This document shows positions 21,394-29,551 of a DNA stretch of 41,005 nt, piece after piece. Numbering within the stretch: the first letter of the stretch is position 1; each line of letters begins with the position of its first letter. The notes under the pieces were generated by a model. That model worked only from the letters and a program-made list of their open reading frames with translations. It searched no databases and was not told the origin of the DNA. The stretch covers positions 1 to 41,005 of the forward strand of contig JAEWPN010000177.1 in the NCBI GenBank assembly GCA_023399455.1, in the 5' to 3' direction. The translations under genes and the position numbers were made by a program. This stretch comes from Bacillota bacterium (GTDB lineage Bacteria > Bacillota > Clostridia > Lachnospirales > Lachnospiraceae).

Positions 21394-23453
21394 TTGATAA
21401 TTTATTGGAAAGATATGAGCTTTCGTTAGAAAGAATTAAGGAGTTGTGCGAAGATAGATCTTTAGAGGATAAGTACGGGAAATTTTTTAACAAGACAGCG
21501 TCCTTTCTATACGAAATGTCGGATACCTATGAATATGTAAAAAGCGGTCGGCTTAAGTCGGCGTCCTTGGAGGAATTGCAGGAGCACAACAAAAAGCTGT
21601 ATGCGGACGTGCTGCCGGGAGCATACAAGACGAGCTATGCGAATCCGGCATATGCGGTAAAGGCGTTTGGAGAGGAATATGGACGGCTCCTATCTTTTTT
21701 GTATACGGAGCTGCGGAGTTTGATCGTATTTGCTTATGAGCAGGATATGTTCGAGATGGTTATCCGTATGGAGTTATTTTTGGAAGTATACTATGCATTT
21801 TACAGCGCTTATGAAGAAAAGAAGGAGCCTGTTTACGAACAGCTGCGACAGATCGTGTATTGGTTTATCAGCGATTATTCGGAACCGGAGGCAGAAAAAA
21901 GACTTAGAGAGCAGTTATGTCCGGAAGAGGACTTCGCTTTAAGAATCATTATGGATAGCGACTTAGAGGATTTGCGCTACCTTTATTATTTCGGAGAATA
22001 TGTAACGGATAGCGAGCTGGAGACGGCAAGGCATCTGAATCATATGCAGGAGAGCGAGATTAAACTTATGGCGGACACTTATACGGAGGGATACCGTATA
22101 GGTTTTGAGGTGTGCGGTAAGGACATTACGAAGAAGAAGAGCGTGAATATAAGATACTCTTTGGGTTTTGAGCGGATGATAAGAGAAGCAGTGCGTAATT
22201 TCGAGAAAATCGGTATGAAACCTGTCATATACCGGGCAGGAGTCAGCATCTTCCAAGGTAAGGGTGTAAATAAAATCGGTTATTACGGTACAAGCGCTAA
22301 CAAGCAATACGACTATGACCACAAGGACGATCAGGCGCTTTATCTGGATAAGCAGTATGTGAATCGCAGGCTGGAGGTGCTGAAGGAGGCATATGAAGCG
22401 CTGAAGGTGGAAGCAGGGTTACTCGGAGGTCCCGCGGTAGTGGAAATATTCGGGGAAGATCCTTTCGCACCGGTGACGAAAAAAGAGGCGCTTCGTCTGT
22501 CGGAGAAACAGCAGAAGCTATCCGTGGAATTGATGGCGGCGGCAGGCGAGCTGCAGAATGAATATATTAAGGGAGAAGAGAGAAGTTTTACCATCATTTC
22601 CTTCCCGGTACCGTCTATCGGAGAGAAATACGAGGAAATCTTCGATGAAATCGTTAAAATAAACACATTGGATTATAAACTTTATCGTGATATTCAGCAG
22701 GTCATTATCGATACCCTGGACCGTGCCCGGTATGTGACTATAAAAGGCATGGGAGAGAATAAAACTGATTTGAAGATAAACCTTCATGAGCTTAAAGAGC
22801 CTGAGAAGGAGACGAACTTCGAAAACTGTGTGGCCGATGTTAATATTCCGGTAGGAGAAGTATTTACTTCACCCAAGCTTACGGGAACAGAGGGTGTGCT
22901 TCATGTAAGCCGGGTATTTTTAGGAGAGCTGGAATATAAGAATCTTGAAATCGTATTTAAGGACGGAATGATAGCCGATTACAGCTGTACCAACTTCGAT
23001 ACGGAGGAGGAAAACAGAAAGTATATAAAGGAAAACGTTATGTTCCATCACGATACGCTCCCTATCGGTGAGTTCGCCATAGGAACCAACACGGTTGCGT
23101 ATGTGGCCGCTTTAAAATATGGGATCGGAGACAAACTGCCGATTTTGATTGCGGAAAAAATGGGACCGCACTTTGCGGTGGGAGATACCTGCTATTCTCA
23201 TGAAGAGGATATGATTACGTACAATCCTGACGGCAAGGCCATTATCGCCCGGGATAACGAGGTGTCTGCCCTTCGGAAGACAGATACCAAAAAGGCATAT
23301 TTCAACTGCCATACGGATATTACCATTCCCTATGATGAGTTGGGAGAACTGTCTGCGGTAACAGCAGATGGCGAGATAATCCCTATTATCTTGAAAGGAA
23401 GGTTTGTTCTGTCAGGTTGTGAGGAACTGAACGAGCCATTTAAGAGTTGGTGA
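21390..23453 (+). CDS. M29 family aminopeptidase with N-terminal extension
   Basis: The C-terminal ~370 residues carry M29 (thermophilic aminopeptidase/AmpS) features: LPIGEFAIGTN, IAEKMGPHFAVGDTCYS with the metal-binding glutamate and histidine, and HTDITIPYDE. It releases N-terminal residues from peptides in the cytoplasm using a two-metal site. Classical M29 enzymes have about 410 residues; this one has 687, the additional ~280 N-terminal residues being helical and acidic with a region rich in FLYTELRS/YEQDMFEM. The gene overlaps the DUF6142-like gene by ATGA. No terminator follows; REP-like palindromes separate it from purE. Confidence 0.85.
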   Translation: MIDNLLERYELSLERIKELCEDRSLEDKYGKFFNKTASFLYEMSDTYEYVKSGRLKSASLEELQEHNKKLYADVLPGAYKTSYANPAYAVKAFGEEYGRLLSFLYTELRSLIVFAYEQDMFEMVIRMELFLEVYYAFYSAYEEKKEPVYEQLRQIVYWFISDYSEPEAEKRLREQLCPEEDFALRIIMDSDLEDLRYLYYFGEYVTDSELETARHLNHMQESEIKLMADTYTEGYRIGFEVCGKDITKKKSVNIRYSLGFERMIREAVRNFEKIGMKPVIYRAGVSIFQGKGVNKIGYYGTSANKQYDYDHKDDQALYLDKQYVNRRLEVLKEAYEALKVEAGLLGGPAVVEIFGEDPFAPVTKKEALRLSEKQQKLSVELMAAAGELQNEYIKGEERSFTIISFPVPSIGEKYEEIFDEIVKINTLDYKLYRDIQQVIIDTLDRARYVTIKGMGENKTDLKINLHELKEPEKETNFENCVADVNIPVGEVFTSPKLTGTEGVLHVSRVFLGELEYKNLEIVFKDGMIADYSCTNFDTEEENRKYIKENVMFHHDTLPIGEFAIGTNTVAYVAALKYGIGDKLPILIAEKMGPHFAVGDTCYSHEEDMITYNPDGKAIIARDNEVSALRKTDTKKAYFNCHTDITIPYDELGELSAVTADGEIIPIILKGRFVLSGCEELNEPFKSW

Positions 23454-23492
23454 GAACGTAGTGAGCAGCAACACGCTGAGCGGGCCCCTATA

Positions 23493-23519
23493 GTTACTGT
23501 GAACAGAGTGAACAGTAAC
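23493..23519. repeat. REP-like palindrome, copy 1
   Basis: GTTACTGT (23493-23500) and ACAGTAAC (23512-23519) form an eight-base stem around an 11-base loop. Copy 2, 97 bp downstream, differs only in the loop centre. GC-rich GGGCCCC precedes it. Such palindromes recur in intergenic DNA of many clostridia. Confidence 0.7.
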
Positions 23520-23589
23520 CCCCCTAAAAAACTAAGAAAATATTGGTTGCGCGCTTAAGGGAATTTTAGTAAACTTAAGAGAGAAATTT

Positions 23590-23616
23590 GTTACTGTGAA
23601 CGAAGTGAACAGTAAC
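23590..23616. repeat. REP-like palindrome, copy 2
   Basis: The same GTTACTGT/ACAGTAAC arms occur at 23590-23597 and 23609-23616. Outer arms AAATTT and AAATTT extend pairing to about 23584-23623. It ends 17 bases before the purE ribosome site, so as RNA it could shape purE expression. Confidence 0.7.
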
Positions 23617-23646
23617 AGAAATTTAGAATAAAGAGGAGAAATTGTG

Positions 23647-24150
23647 ATGGCAAAAGTTGGAATTGTTATGGGAAGCGACTCGGATATGCCTGTTATGGCA
23701 AAGGCTGCCGACATTTTGGAGGAGCTTGGAATTTCTTATGAAATGAAGATTATTTCAGCACACAGAGAGCCGGATGTGTTCTTTGAATACGCGAAGAGTG
23801 CGGAGGCGAAGGGCTTCAAGGTAATTATCGCGGGAGCTGGAATGGCTGCTCATTTACCGGGTATGTGTGCGGCGATTTTCCCTATGCCGGTCATCGGTAT
23901 TCCTATGCACACCACGTCTCTCGGAGGAAGGGATTCCCTTTATTCCATCGTACAGATGCCTTCCGGCATCCCGGTAGCTACCGTGGCAATTAACGGCGGA
24001 GCTAACGCCGGAATTCTTGCGGCGAAGATTCTTGCGACATCGGACGAGACGCTGCTTGCCAAATTGAAGGAATACAGCAAGACCTTGGAGACCAGCGTTC
24101 AGAAAAAGGATGAGAAGCTCCAGGAAGTTGGATATAAGAACTACAAATAG
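23647..24150 (+). CDS. purE: N5-carboxyaminoimidazole ribonucleotide mutase
   Basis: The roughly 167-residue enzyme moves the carboxylate of N5-CAIR to give CAIR in de novo purine synthesis. It has the class I motifs MGSDSDMPVM, ISAHREPD, GAGMAAHLPGM and PVIGIPM. ATG 23647 is chosen because GAGGAG lies eight bases upstream; the in-frame GTG at 23644 adds one residue. It opens the purE-purM-purN-purD run. No purK or guanine-riboswitch-like leader was recognised nearby. Confidence 0.96.
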   Translation: MAKVGIVMGSDSDMPVMAKAADILEELGISYEMKIISAHREPDVFFEYAKSAEAKGFKVIIAGAGMAAHLPGMCAAIFPMPVIGIPMHTTSLGGRDSLYSIVQMPSGIPVATVAINGGANAGILAAKILATSDETLLAKLKEYSKTLETSVQKKDEKLQEVGYKNYK

Positions 24151-24193
24151 CGCGAAATTACATATCTTAGAAAGCGATTAGGGAGGAAATATC

Positions 24194-25219
24194 ATGGATT
24201 ACAAGAAGGCTGGCGTGGATATTGAGGCGGGCTATCAGTCGGTAGAATTAATGAAAAAGTATGTGAAGGAAACGATGAGACCGGAGGTACTCGGAGGTCT
24301 GGGTGGATTTTCAGGAGCTTTTTCTCTTGCAGCAATTAAAAATATGGAAAAGCCTACTTTGGTTTCGGGAACTGACGGAGTGGGGACGAAGTTAAAGCTG
24401 GCATTCCTGCTGGATAAACATGATACGGTAGGCATCGATTGTGTTGCCATGTGTGTGAACGACATCGCCTGTGCGGGCGGCGAACCCTTGTTTTTCCTGG
24501 ACTATATCGCATGCGGTAAGAACTATCCCGAAAAGATAGCGACTATCGTAAAGGGAGTGGCAGACGGCTGCCTTCAGTCGGGAGCAGCCCTTATCGGAGG
24601 AGAGACTGCGGAGATGCCGGGATTTTACCCCGAGGAAGAATACGATCTTGCAGGTTTTGCAGTGGGCGTTGTGGATGAAAAGGATTTGATTACCGGAGTG
24701 GATATAAAGCCGGGCGATGTACTTGTTGGCATCGCTTCTTCGGGCATACATAGCAACGGTTTTTCTCTCGTAAGAAAAGTGTTCGATATGACTAAGGAAA
24801 GTCTGAATACTTATTATGATGAACTGGGTAAGACGTTAGGAGAAGCATTGATCGCTCCTACCAAGATATATGTGAAGGCTCTTAAGGCCGTAAAGGAAGC
24901 CGGTGCTATGATTAAAGGCTGCAGTCATATTACAGGAGGTGGCTTCTATGAGAACATCCCCAGAATGCTTCCTGACGGAGCAGTAGCCGTAGTGAAAAAG
25001 GACAGCTACGAGGTGCCTGCAATTTTCAAGCTGCTGCAGGAAAAAGGCGGTCTGGAAGAGAAGATGATGTACAATACTTACAATATGGGACTTGGTATGG
25101 TGCTCGCCCTGGATGAGGCTCAGGTTTTGACGGCCATGGAGGCGATTAAGGCAGCAGGTGAGACTCCTTATGTGATAGGCCATGTGGAAGCTGGTGAAAA
25201 AGGAGTTACCGTATGCTGA
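24194..25219 (+). CDS. purM: Phosphoribosylformylglycinamidine cyclo-ligase (AIR synthetase)
   Basis: The 341-residue enzyme closes the imidazole ring of AIR using ATP. Family motifs include the early glycine-rich [26 protein letters not shown] (about 58-71), [30 protein letters not shown], and [12 protein letters not shown]. Length is normal. GGGAGG lies seven bases before the ATG. The stop overlaps the purN start by seven bases, so the two are coupled. Confidence 0.96.
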   Translation: MDYKKAGVDIEAGYQSVELMKKYVKETMRPEVLGGLGGFSGAFSLAAIKNMEKPTLVSGTDGVGTKLKLAFLLDKHDTVGIDCVAMCVNDIACAGGEPLFFLDYIACGKNYPEKIATIVKGVADGCLQSGAALIGGETAEMPGFYPEEEYDLAGFAVGVVDEKDLITGVDIKPGDVLVGIASSGIHSNGFSLVRKVFDMTKESLNTYYDELGKTLGEALIAPTKIYVKALKAVKEAGAMIKGCSHITGGGFYENIPRMLPDGAVAVVKKDSYEVPAIFKLLQEKGGLEEKMMYNTYNMGLGMVLALDEAQVLTAMEAIKAAGETPYVIGHVEAGEKGVTVC

Positions 25220-25842
25220 GAGTTGTCGTATGTGTATCCGGCGGCGGAACGAATCTGCAGGCTGTTATCGACGCAATAAAGGCAGGAACTATTTCGAATA
25301 CGAGAATCGTAAAGGTCATTAGCAATAATAGAAATGCCTACGCTCTGGAACGGGCGAGGAAAGAGGGGATCGAAGCAGTCTGTGTAACACCTAAGGATTA
25401 TGCGGACAGAGATGCTTTTAATGAAGCGCTTTTGCAGGCGGTTGCGGATGCCTGTGCGGATTTGGTCGTGCTGGCGGGATTCCTCGTAGTATTGCCGGAG
25501 GCGATGATTGAAAAATACTCGGGCAGGATTATCAATATACATCCCTCTCTTATCCCGGCCTTTTGCGGCAAAGGGTATTATGGGCTTAAGGTGCATGAGG
25601 GTGTGCTCGAAAGGGGCGTGAAATTGACGGGAGCCACCGTTCACTTCGTAGACGAAGGAACGGATACCGGACCTATTATCCTGCAAAAAGCAGTGGAAGT
25701 GCAGGATACGGACACGGCAGAGGTATTGCAAAAGCGTGTTATGGAGCAGGCCGAATGGCTGATATTGCCGGAAGCTATCGATTTGATAGCAAGAGACAGG
25801 TTAGAAGTAAAAGACGGAAAATGCAGGAGGATACATGAATGA
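25213..25842 (+). CDS. purN: Phosphoribosylglycinamide formyltransferase
   Basis: The 209-residue enzyme transfers a formyl group from 10-formyl-THF to GAR. Motifs seen are [17 protein letters not shown] (phosphate loop), [25 protein letters not shown] with the catalytic histidine, and [11 protein letters not shown] with the catalytic aspartate. The start lies inside the end of purM (AAAAGGAG about eight bases upstream), and the stop overlaps purD by ATGA. Confidence 0.96.
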   Translation: MLRVVVCVSGGGTNLQAVIDAIKAGTISNTRIVKVISNNRNAYALERARKEGIEAVCVTPKDYADRDAFNEALLQAVADACADLVVLAGFLVVLPEAMIEKYSGRIINIHPSLIPAFCGKGYYGLKVHEGVLERGVKLTGATVHFVDEGTDTGPIILQKAVEVQDTDTAEVLQKRVMEQAEWLILPEAIDLIARDRLEVKDGKCRRIHE

Positions 25843-27134
25843 AAGTACTGATTGTCGGTGGAGGCGGCAGAGAACATGCAATAGCGGCAAGCGTGTCGAA
25901 GAGCCCGAAAGTAGATAAAATATATTGTGCGCCGGGAAATGCCGGTATCGGACAATTAGCAGAATGTGTCCCTGTTGGAGCTATGGAATTTGATAAAATC
26001 GTTGCGTTCGCCAAAGAGAATGATATCGACTTGACAATCGTAGGTATGGATGACCCTCTTGTGGGAGGGCTTGTGGACGAACTGGACAGGGCTGGGCTTA
26101 GAGCCTTCGGCCCGAAGAAAAATGCGGCGATTCTGGAAGGAAGCAAGGCTTTTTCCAAGGATTTGATGAAAAAATATAATATTCCTACAGCTGGTTATGA
26201 GAACTTCGACGAAGCCAAAGCGGCTCTTTCCTATCTGGAAGGCTTGGATACGGGAGATTTCCCTATCGTGCTTAAGGCTGACGGCCTGGCTCTTGGAAAA
26301 GGTGTGCTGATCTGTGAGACCCTTGAGGAAGCCAGAGATGGCGTGCGTACCATCATGCTGGACAAGCAGTTCGGCTCGGCGGGAAATAAGCTGGTAGTCG
26401 AGGAGTTTATGACCGGAAGAGAAGTTTCGGTACTTTCCTTTGTGGACGGAAAGACGGTGAAGACCATGACCTCGGCGCAGGATCATAAGCGTGCCATGGA
26501 CGGAGATACGGGCCTCAATACGGGAGGAATGGGAACCTTTTCCCCCAGTCCCTTCTATACGAAAGAAGTGGATGAATTTTGCAGAGAATATGTTTATCAG
26601 GCGACGGTAGACGCTATGGCAGCGGAAGGAAGAGAATTTAAGGGCATTATCTTTTTTGGACTTATGTTAACCGAAAAAGGCCCCAGAGTTTTAGAGTACA
26701 ATGCCAGATTCGGAGATCCGGAAGCGCAGGTAGTGCTTCCGAGAATGAAGAATGACATCATAGAGGTGATGGAGGCGTGTATCGATGGGAGGCTTGACGA
26801 GATAGATTTACAATTTGAGGACAATGCGGCGGTATGCGTCGTTCTTGCGTCGGACGGTTATCCGGTAAAATATGAGAAAGGCTTTGTGATCCGCGGTCTG
26901 GAGCACTTTGATGGGAAGGAAGGCTATTATTGCTTCCATGCGGGTACGAAGCAGACGGACGAGGGCATCGTGACGGACGGAGGAAGAGTCCTTGGAGTGA
27001 CGGCTAAGGGGAGGGACTTGAAGGAAGCGCGGGCTAATGCATACAAAGCTGTGGAATGGGTTCTTTTTGACAATAAATATATGCGCCATGATATTGGGAA
27101 AGCAATTGACGAGGTGCCGAAAGAAATGGGGTAG
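25839..27134 (+). CDS. purD: Phosphoribosylamine-glycine ligase (GARS)
   Basis: The 431-residue ATP-grasp enzyme joins glycine to phosphoribosylamine, an early purine step. It has VLIVGGGGREHAIA at the start, FGPKKNAAILEGSK, LKADGLALGKGV in the ATP-grasp domain, GLNTGGMGTFSPSP, and EYNARFGDPEAQVVLPRM. It is translationally coupled to purN (ATGA). GCAGGAGG-type sequence (AGGAGG) precedes the ATG. The zinc-ribbon gene starts five bases after its stop. Confidence 0.96.
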   Translation: MKVLIVGGGGREHAIAASVSKSPKVDKIYCAPGNAGIGQLAECVPVGAMEFDKIVAFAKENDIDLTIVGMDDPLVGGLVDELDRAGLRAFGPKKNAAILEGSKAFSKDLMKKYNIPTAGYENFDEAKAALSYLEGLDTGDFPIVLKADGLALGKGVLICETLEEARDGVRTIMLDKQFGSAGNKLVVEEFMTGREVSVLSFVDGKTVKTMTSAQDHKRAMDGDTGLNTGGMGTFSPSPFYTKEVDEFCREYVYQATVDAMAAEGREFKGIIFFGLMLTEKGPRVLEYNARFGDPEAQVVLPRMKNDIIEVMEACIDGRLDEIDLQFEDNAAVCVVLASDGYPVKYEKGFVIRGLEHFDGKEGYYCFHAGTKQTDEGIVTDGGRVLGVTAKGRDLKEARANAYKAVEWVLFDNKYMRHDIGKAIDEVPKEMG

Positions 27135-27139
27135 TATAT

Positions 27140-27619
27140 ATGGAGCGTAAGGACGTTACTCTTGTTGGAAAGTTGGGAGAATACGATTATAACAGGCCAT
27201 ATGTGTGCAGCGAATGCGGTGGGATTATGATTTTTAGGGGCGTCGGCGAATATGAGTGTGAGGATTGCCACTATCGTGCTTATGATGACTACGGGAAAGC
27301 CCGCAATTACATAGAAAAAAATCCAGGCGCAACATCCGGGGAGATATCTGAGAGAACGGGAGTGAGCCAGAAGGCCATGCGGCAGATGCTAAGGGAGTCC
27401 AGACTGGAAATCGCATCGGATTCCAAGACATTTATGAAATGTGGAATTTGCGGGGTCAATATCCGTCACGGAACGCTTTGCGAGAAATGTGCAGCTTCTT
27501 ATCACAGGCTTGCCGAAGAGCAGGAGAGGACGAAACGAATGCTGGCAGGTTATGGAATGGATATTAAAGAGAGGAACGAAGGTGCGATGCGTTTTATCAA
27601 GCCGGATCAAAATAAATAA
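27140..27619 (+). CDS. Zinc-ribbon and helix-turn-helix protein (YvyF/TIGR03826-like)
   Basis: The 159-residue protein has three parts: a zinc ribbon CSEC...CEDC (about 23-42), a helix-turn-helix (PGATSGEISERTGVSQKAMRQML, roughly 63-86), and a second CGIC...CEKC ribbon (about 103-121), then a charged tail. The HTH-plus-ribbon order resembles the YvyF/TIGR03826 'flagellar operon' proteins, but no flagellar genes are here. It begins five bases after purD and is probably translated with it. A DNA- or RNA-binding role is inferred. Confidence 0.65.
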   Translation: MERKDVTLVGKLGEYDYNRPYVCSECGGIMIFRGVGEYECEDCHYRAYDDYGKARNYIEKNPGATSGEISERTGVSQKAMRQMLRESRLEIASDSKTFMKCGICGVNIRHGTLCEKCAASYHRLAEEQERTKRMLAGYGMDIKERNEGAMRFIKPDQNK

Positions 27620-27641
27620 CCCATAAGGGGAGGAAACACGG

Positions 27642-29018
27642 ATGAAGAAAACGATAACAGGGAAACTACTGGCTGTGGCGGCGTATGCGCTGCTTTCTAT
27701 CGCTATTTTTATAGGTACACCTTCGGTAAGCTTGGCCTATACGCAGACTACCGGTATTGTATCTGCGGATGCGGCGAAGGTGCGGAAGGAGCCGACCACT
27801 TCCAGTGACGTAGTAGTGGGCTTATTAAAGGGCAGTACGGTAAGCGTTACGGACGAGGTGACTGATAGTGCAGGAACGCTTTGGTACAAGGTGACGGCAG
27901 ATAATAGTACCGGATATATCCGATCCGACTTATTGATTAAAGCAACCACCTCTACTGGAACAACAACAACTTCCACGGATAGTACGACCACGAATAGCAC
28001 CACTGCAAACAGCACTCAGACGGAGAGTAAGCCGGCAGCTACTACGGCTACCCCTATTGCGGAGACCAAGGCATATGTAAGCTACGAGAGCGCAAGAATC
28101 AGGGAAGGTGCGTCTACAGAGCATGAAACATTGGGTTCAGCAACGAAAAACACGGTGGTTACCATTACCGGAGAAGCGAAAGCAAGCGACGGGAAGAAAT
28201 GGTACCAGATAAAATATACGACCTCTTCGGGCAATGAAGTCGTAGGCTTTATTCGCGCAGATTTGGTAACGGTAGGAGATCCTCCGACAGCGACCACCAC
28301 TGAGACCGAGCAGCCGGCGACGACAGAGGAAGGCACAGAAACAAATGGCGAAGAAGACGCTGATACGACACTCGGAGAGGAAGGCGGGGATGCTGCGGCA
28401 GAAGAAACGCAGGAGCCTGTTCCTGAAGAAGAAGAGCTTAAGCCTGACTATGAGATGGTGTATACACAGAATGATGCTGGCGAAAATGAATGGTATCTGT
28501 ACGATAATATAAATGGAACACGGCAGACACTGTCGGGGCTCATGACTGCGGCAGAAGCGGGAGCTGCGCAGAGTGAAAGTGATTCTGATCAGCTCGCCAC
28601 ACAGAAAATCGTTATTATCGTTCTGGCAGTAGTGGCTGCGCTTCTGGCAGTTACAGTTACTTTGCTGCTGTTCAAGATTAAGGATTTGTATGATGATGAC
28701 GATTATGACGGCGATGAGGACGATGACGAAGAAGATGATGACGACGACGAAGACGATGATGAAGATGAGGACGATGACGAGGATGAGGAAGAACCTCCCG
28801 TGAGAAGACGAAGCGGTGCTAAGCAGACGAAGCAGTCTTTAAAAGTGGTAAAGGAAAGAACGGCTAAGGTGCCGGTATCCAAAGTCAGAAGGATGGATGA
28901 TGATCCGGAGGAAGAAGCGCCCGCCCCTGCACCTGCGCCGAAGAAGAAAGCAAAAAATTTCTTGATCGATGATGATGAGTTTGAATTCGAATTTTTAAAT
29001 ATGGAAGATAAAGATTAA
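27642..29018 (+). CDS. Membrane-anchored tandem SH3 protein with acidic cytoplasmic tail
   Basis: The 458-residue protein has a signal-type N terminus (hydrophobic 9-31, ending SLA), two bacterial SH3 domains (about 36-98 with AAKVRKEPTTSSDVV and GYIRSDLL; about 145-210 with SARIREGASTEHE and GFIRADLV), and Thr/Glu-rich linkers. One membrane helix follows (about 322-346), then a run almost entirely of Asp and Glu (about 349-386) and a basic stretch. SH3 domains usually bind cell wall, so the tail should lie inside the cell. No enzyme domain is seen. GGGGAGG lies upstream and a terminator follows. Confidence 0.8.
   Translation: MKKTITGKLLAVAAYALLSIAIFIGTPSVSLAYTQTTGIVSADAAKVRKEPTTSSDVVVGLLKGSTVSVTDEVTDSAGTLWYKVTADNSTGYIRSDLLIKATTSTGTTTTSTDSTTTNSTTANSTQTESKPAATTATPIAETKAYVSYESARIREGASTEHETLGSATKNTVVTITGEAKASDGKKWYQIKYTTSSGNEVVGFIRADLVTVGDPPTATTTETEQPATTEEGTETNGEEDADTTLGEEGGDAAAEETQEPVPEEEELKPDYEMVYTQNDAGENEWYLYDNINGTRQTLSGLMTAAEAGAAQSESDSDQLATQKIVIIVLAVVAALLAVTVTLLLFKIKDLYDDDDYDGDEDDDEEDDDDDEDDDEDEDDDEDEEEPPVRRRSGAKQTKQSLKVVKERTAKVPVSKVRRMDDDPEEEAPAPAPAPKKKAKNFLIDDDEFEFEFLNMEDKD
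28690..28793 (+). repeat. Low-complexity GAY/GAR tract
   Basis: About 100 bases are almost pure GAT, GAC and GAA/GAG codons within the SH3 gene, encoding the acidic tail. Such tracts are prone to length change by slippage. Confidence 0.8.
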
Positions 29019-29030
29019 ACAAAAGAAGGG

Positions 29031-29064
29031 GGTATATGGGCTGGGTGCTCATATGCCTTTTTTT
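29031..29064 (+). terminator. Terminator after the SH3 protein gene
   Basis: GGTATATG (29031-29038) pairs with CATATGCC (29050-29057), including one G-U pair, followed by seven T residues. Confidence 0.8.
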
Positions 29065-29110
29065 AATTCACAGGGGATTAGGTCCTATTCGCGGTAAATG
29101 AAGCAGCTTC

Positions 29111-29149
29111 TTGACATAATGTTCTGAGTGTTATAATATTTGTATAACA
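29111..29149 (+). promoter_or_regulatory. Promoter and operator of the GntR-clpC operon
   Basis: TTGACA (29111-29116) is followed by TATAAT (29132-29137, 15-base spacer) or TAATAT (29134-29139, 17-base spacer). An inverted repeat TGTTATA-N7-TATAACA (29129-29149) covers the -10 region and is a good candidate operator for the GntR-family product. Confidence 0.6.
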
Positions 29150-29170
29150 GTCAGGAGGTAGGTATTTATT

Positions 29171-29551
29171 ATGATGATAATAGAGATAGACTTCAATAGC
29201 GACGAAGCATTATATTTACAGCTTCGCAATCAGATTATTATCGGGATTGCCACATCCAAAATAAGAATAGGCGAAGAGCTTCCTTCAGTCAGGCAGCTTG
29301 CGGATGATATCGGAATTAACATGCATACGGTAAATAAAGCATATACTGTTCTTAAGCAGGAGGGTTTTGTAAAGGTGGACAGGCGCAGAGGCGCTGTCAT
29401 TGCAATAGATGTAGATAAGTTGGAGGCTATAGAGGAGCTGCGCAGAGATTTGAATGTTCTGCTCGCCAGGAGCAGTTGTAAGAATATTTCCAGAGAAGAA
29501 GTGCATGCTCTTATTGACGAAGTATATGAAAATTATGGAGGACTAGATTGA
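29171..29551 (+). CDS. GntR family repressor (YtrA-like, short)
   Basis: The 126-residue protein has the GntR winged helix: ALYLQLRNQIIIGIATSKIRIG, EELPSVRQLADDIGINMHTV, then NKAYTVLKQEGFVKVDRRRG (total about 12-75). A short helical tail replaces the usual large effector domain, as in the YtrA subfamily, whose ligands are mostly unknown. AGGAGG lies 12-17 bases upstream of the two possible ATGs. Its stop overlaps the clpC start by one base (TGATG). Autoregulation through the inverted repeat is inferred. Confidence 0.85.
   Translation: MMIIEIDFNSDEALYLQLRNQIIIGIATSKIRIGEELPSVRQLADDIGINMHTVNKAYTVLKQEGFVKVDRRRGAVIAIDVDKLEAIEELRRDLNVLLARSSCKNISREEVHALIDEVYENYGGLD

Noticed and set aside
29171..29551. 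Calling the regulator before clpC CtsR
   Set aside because: The helix-turn-helix and start are clearly GntR-type, without CtsR features.
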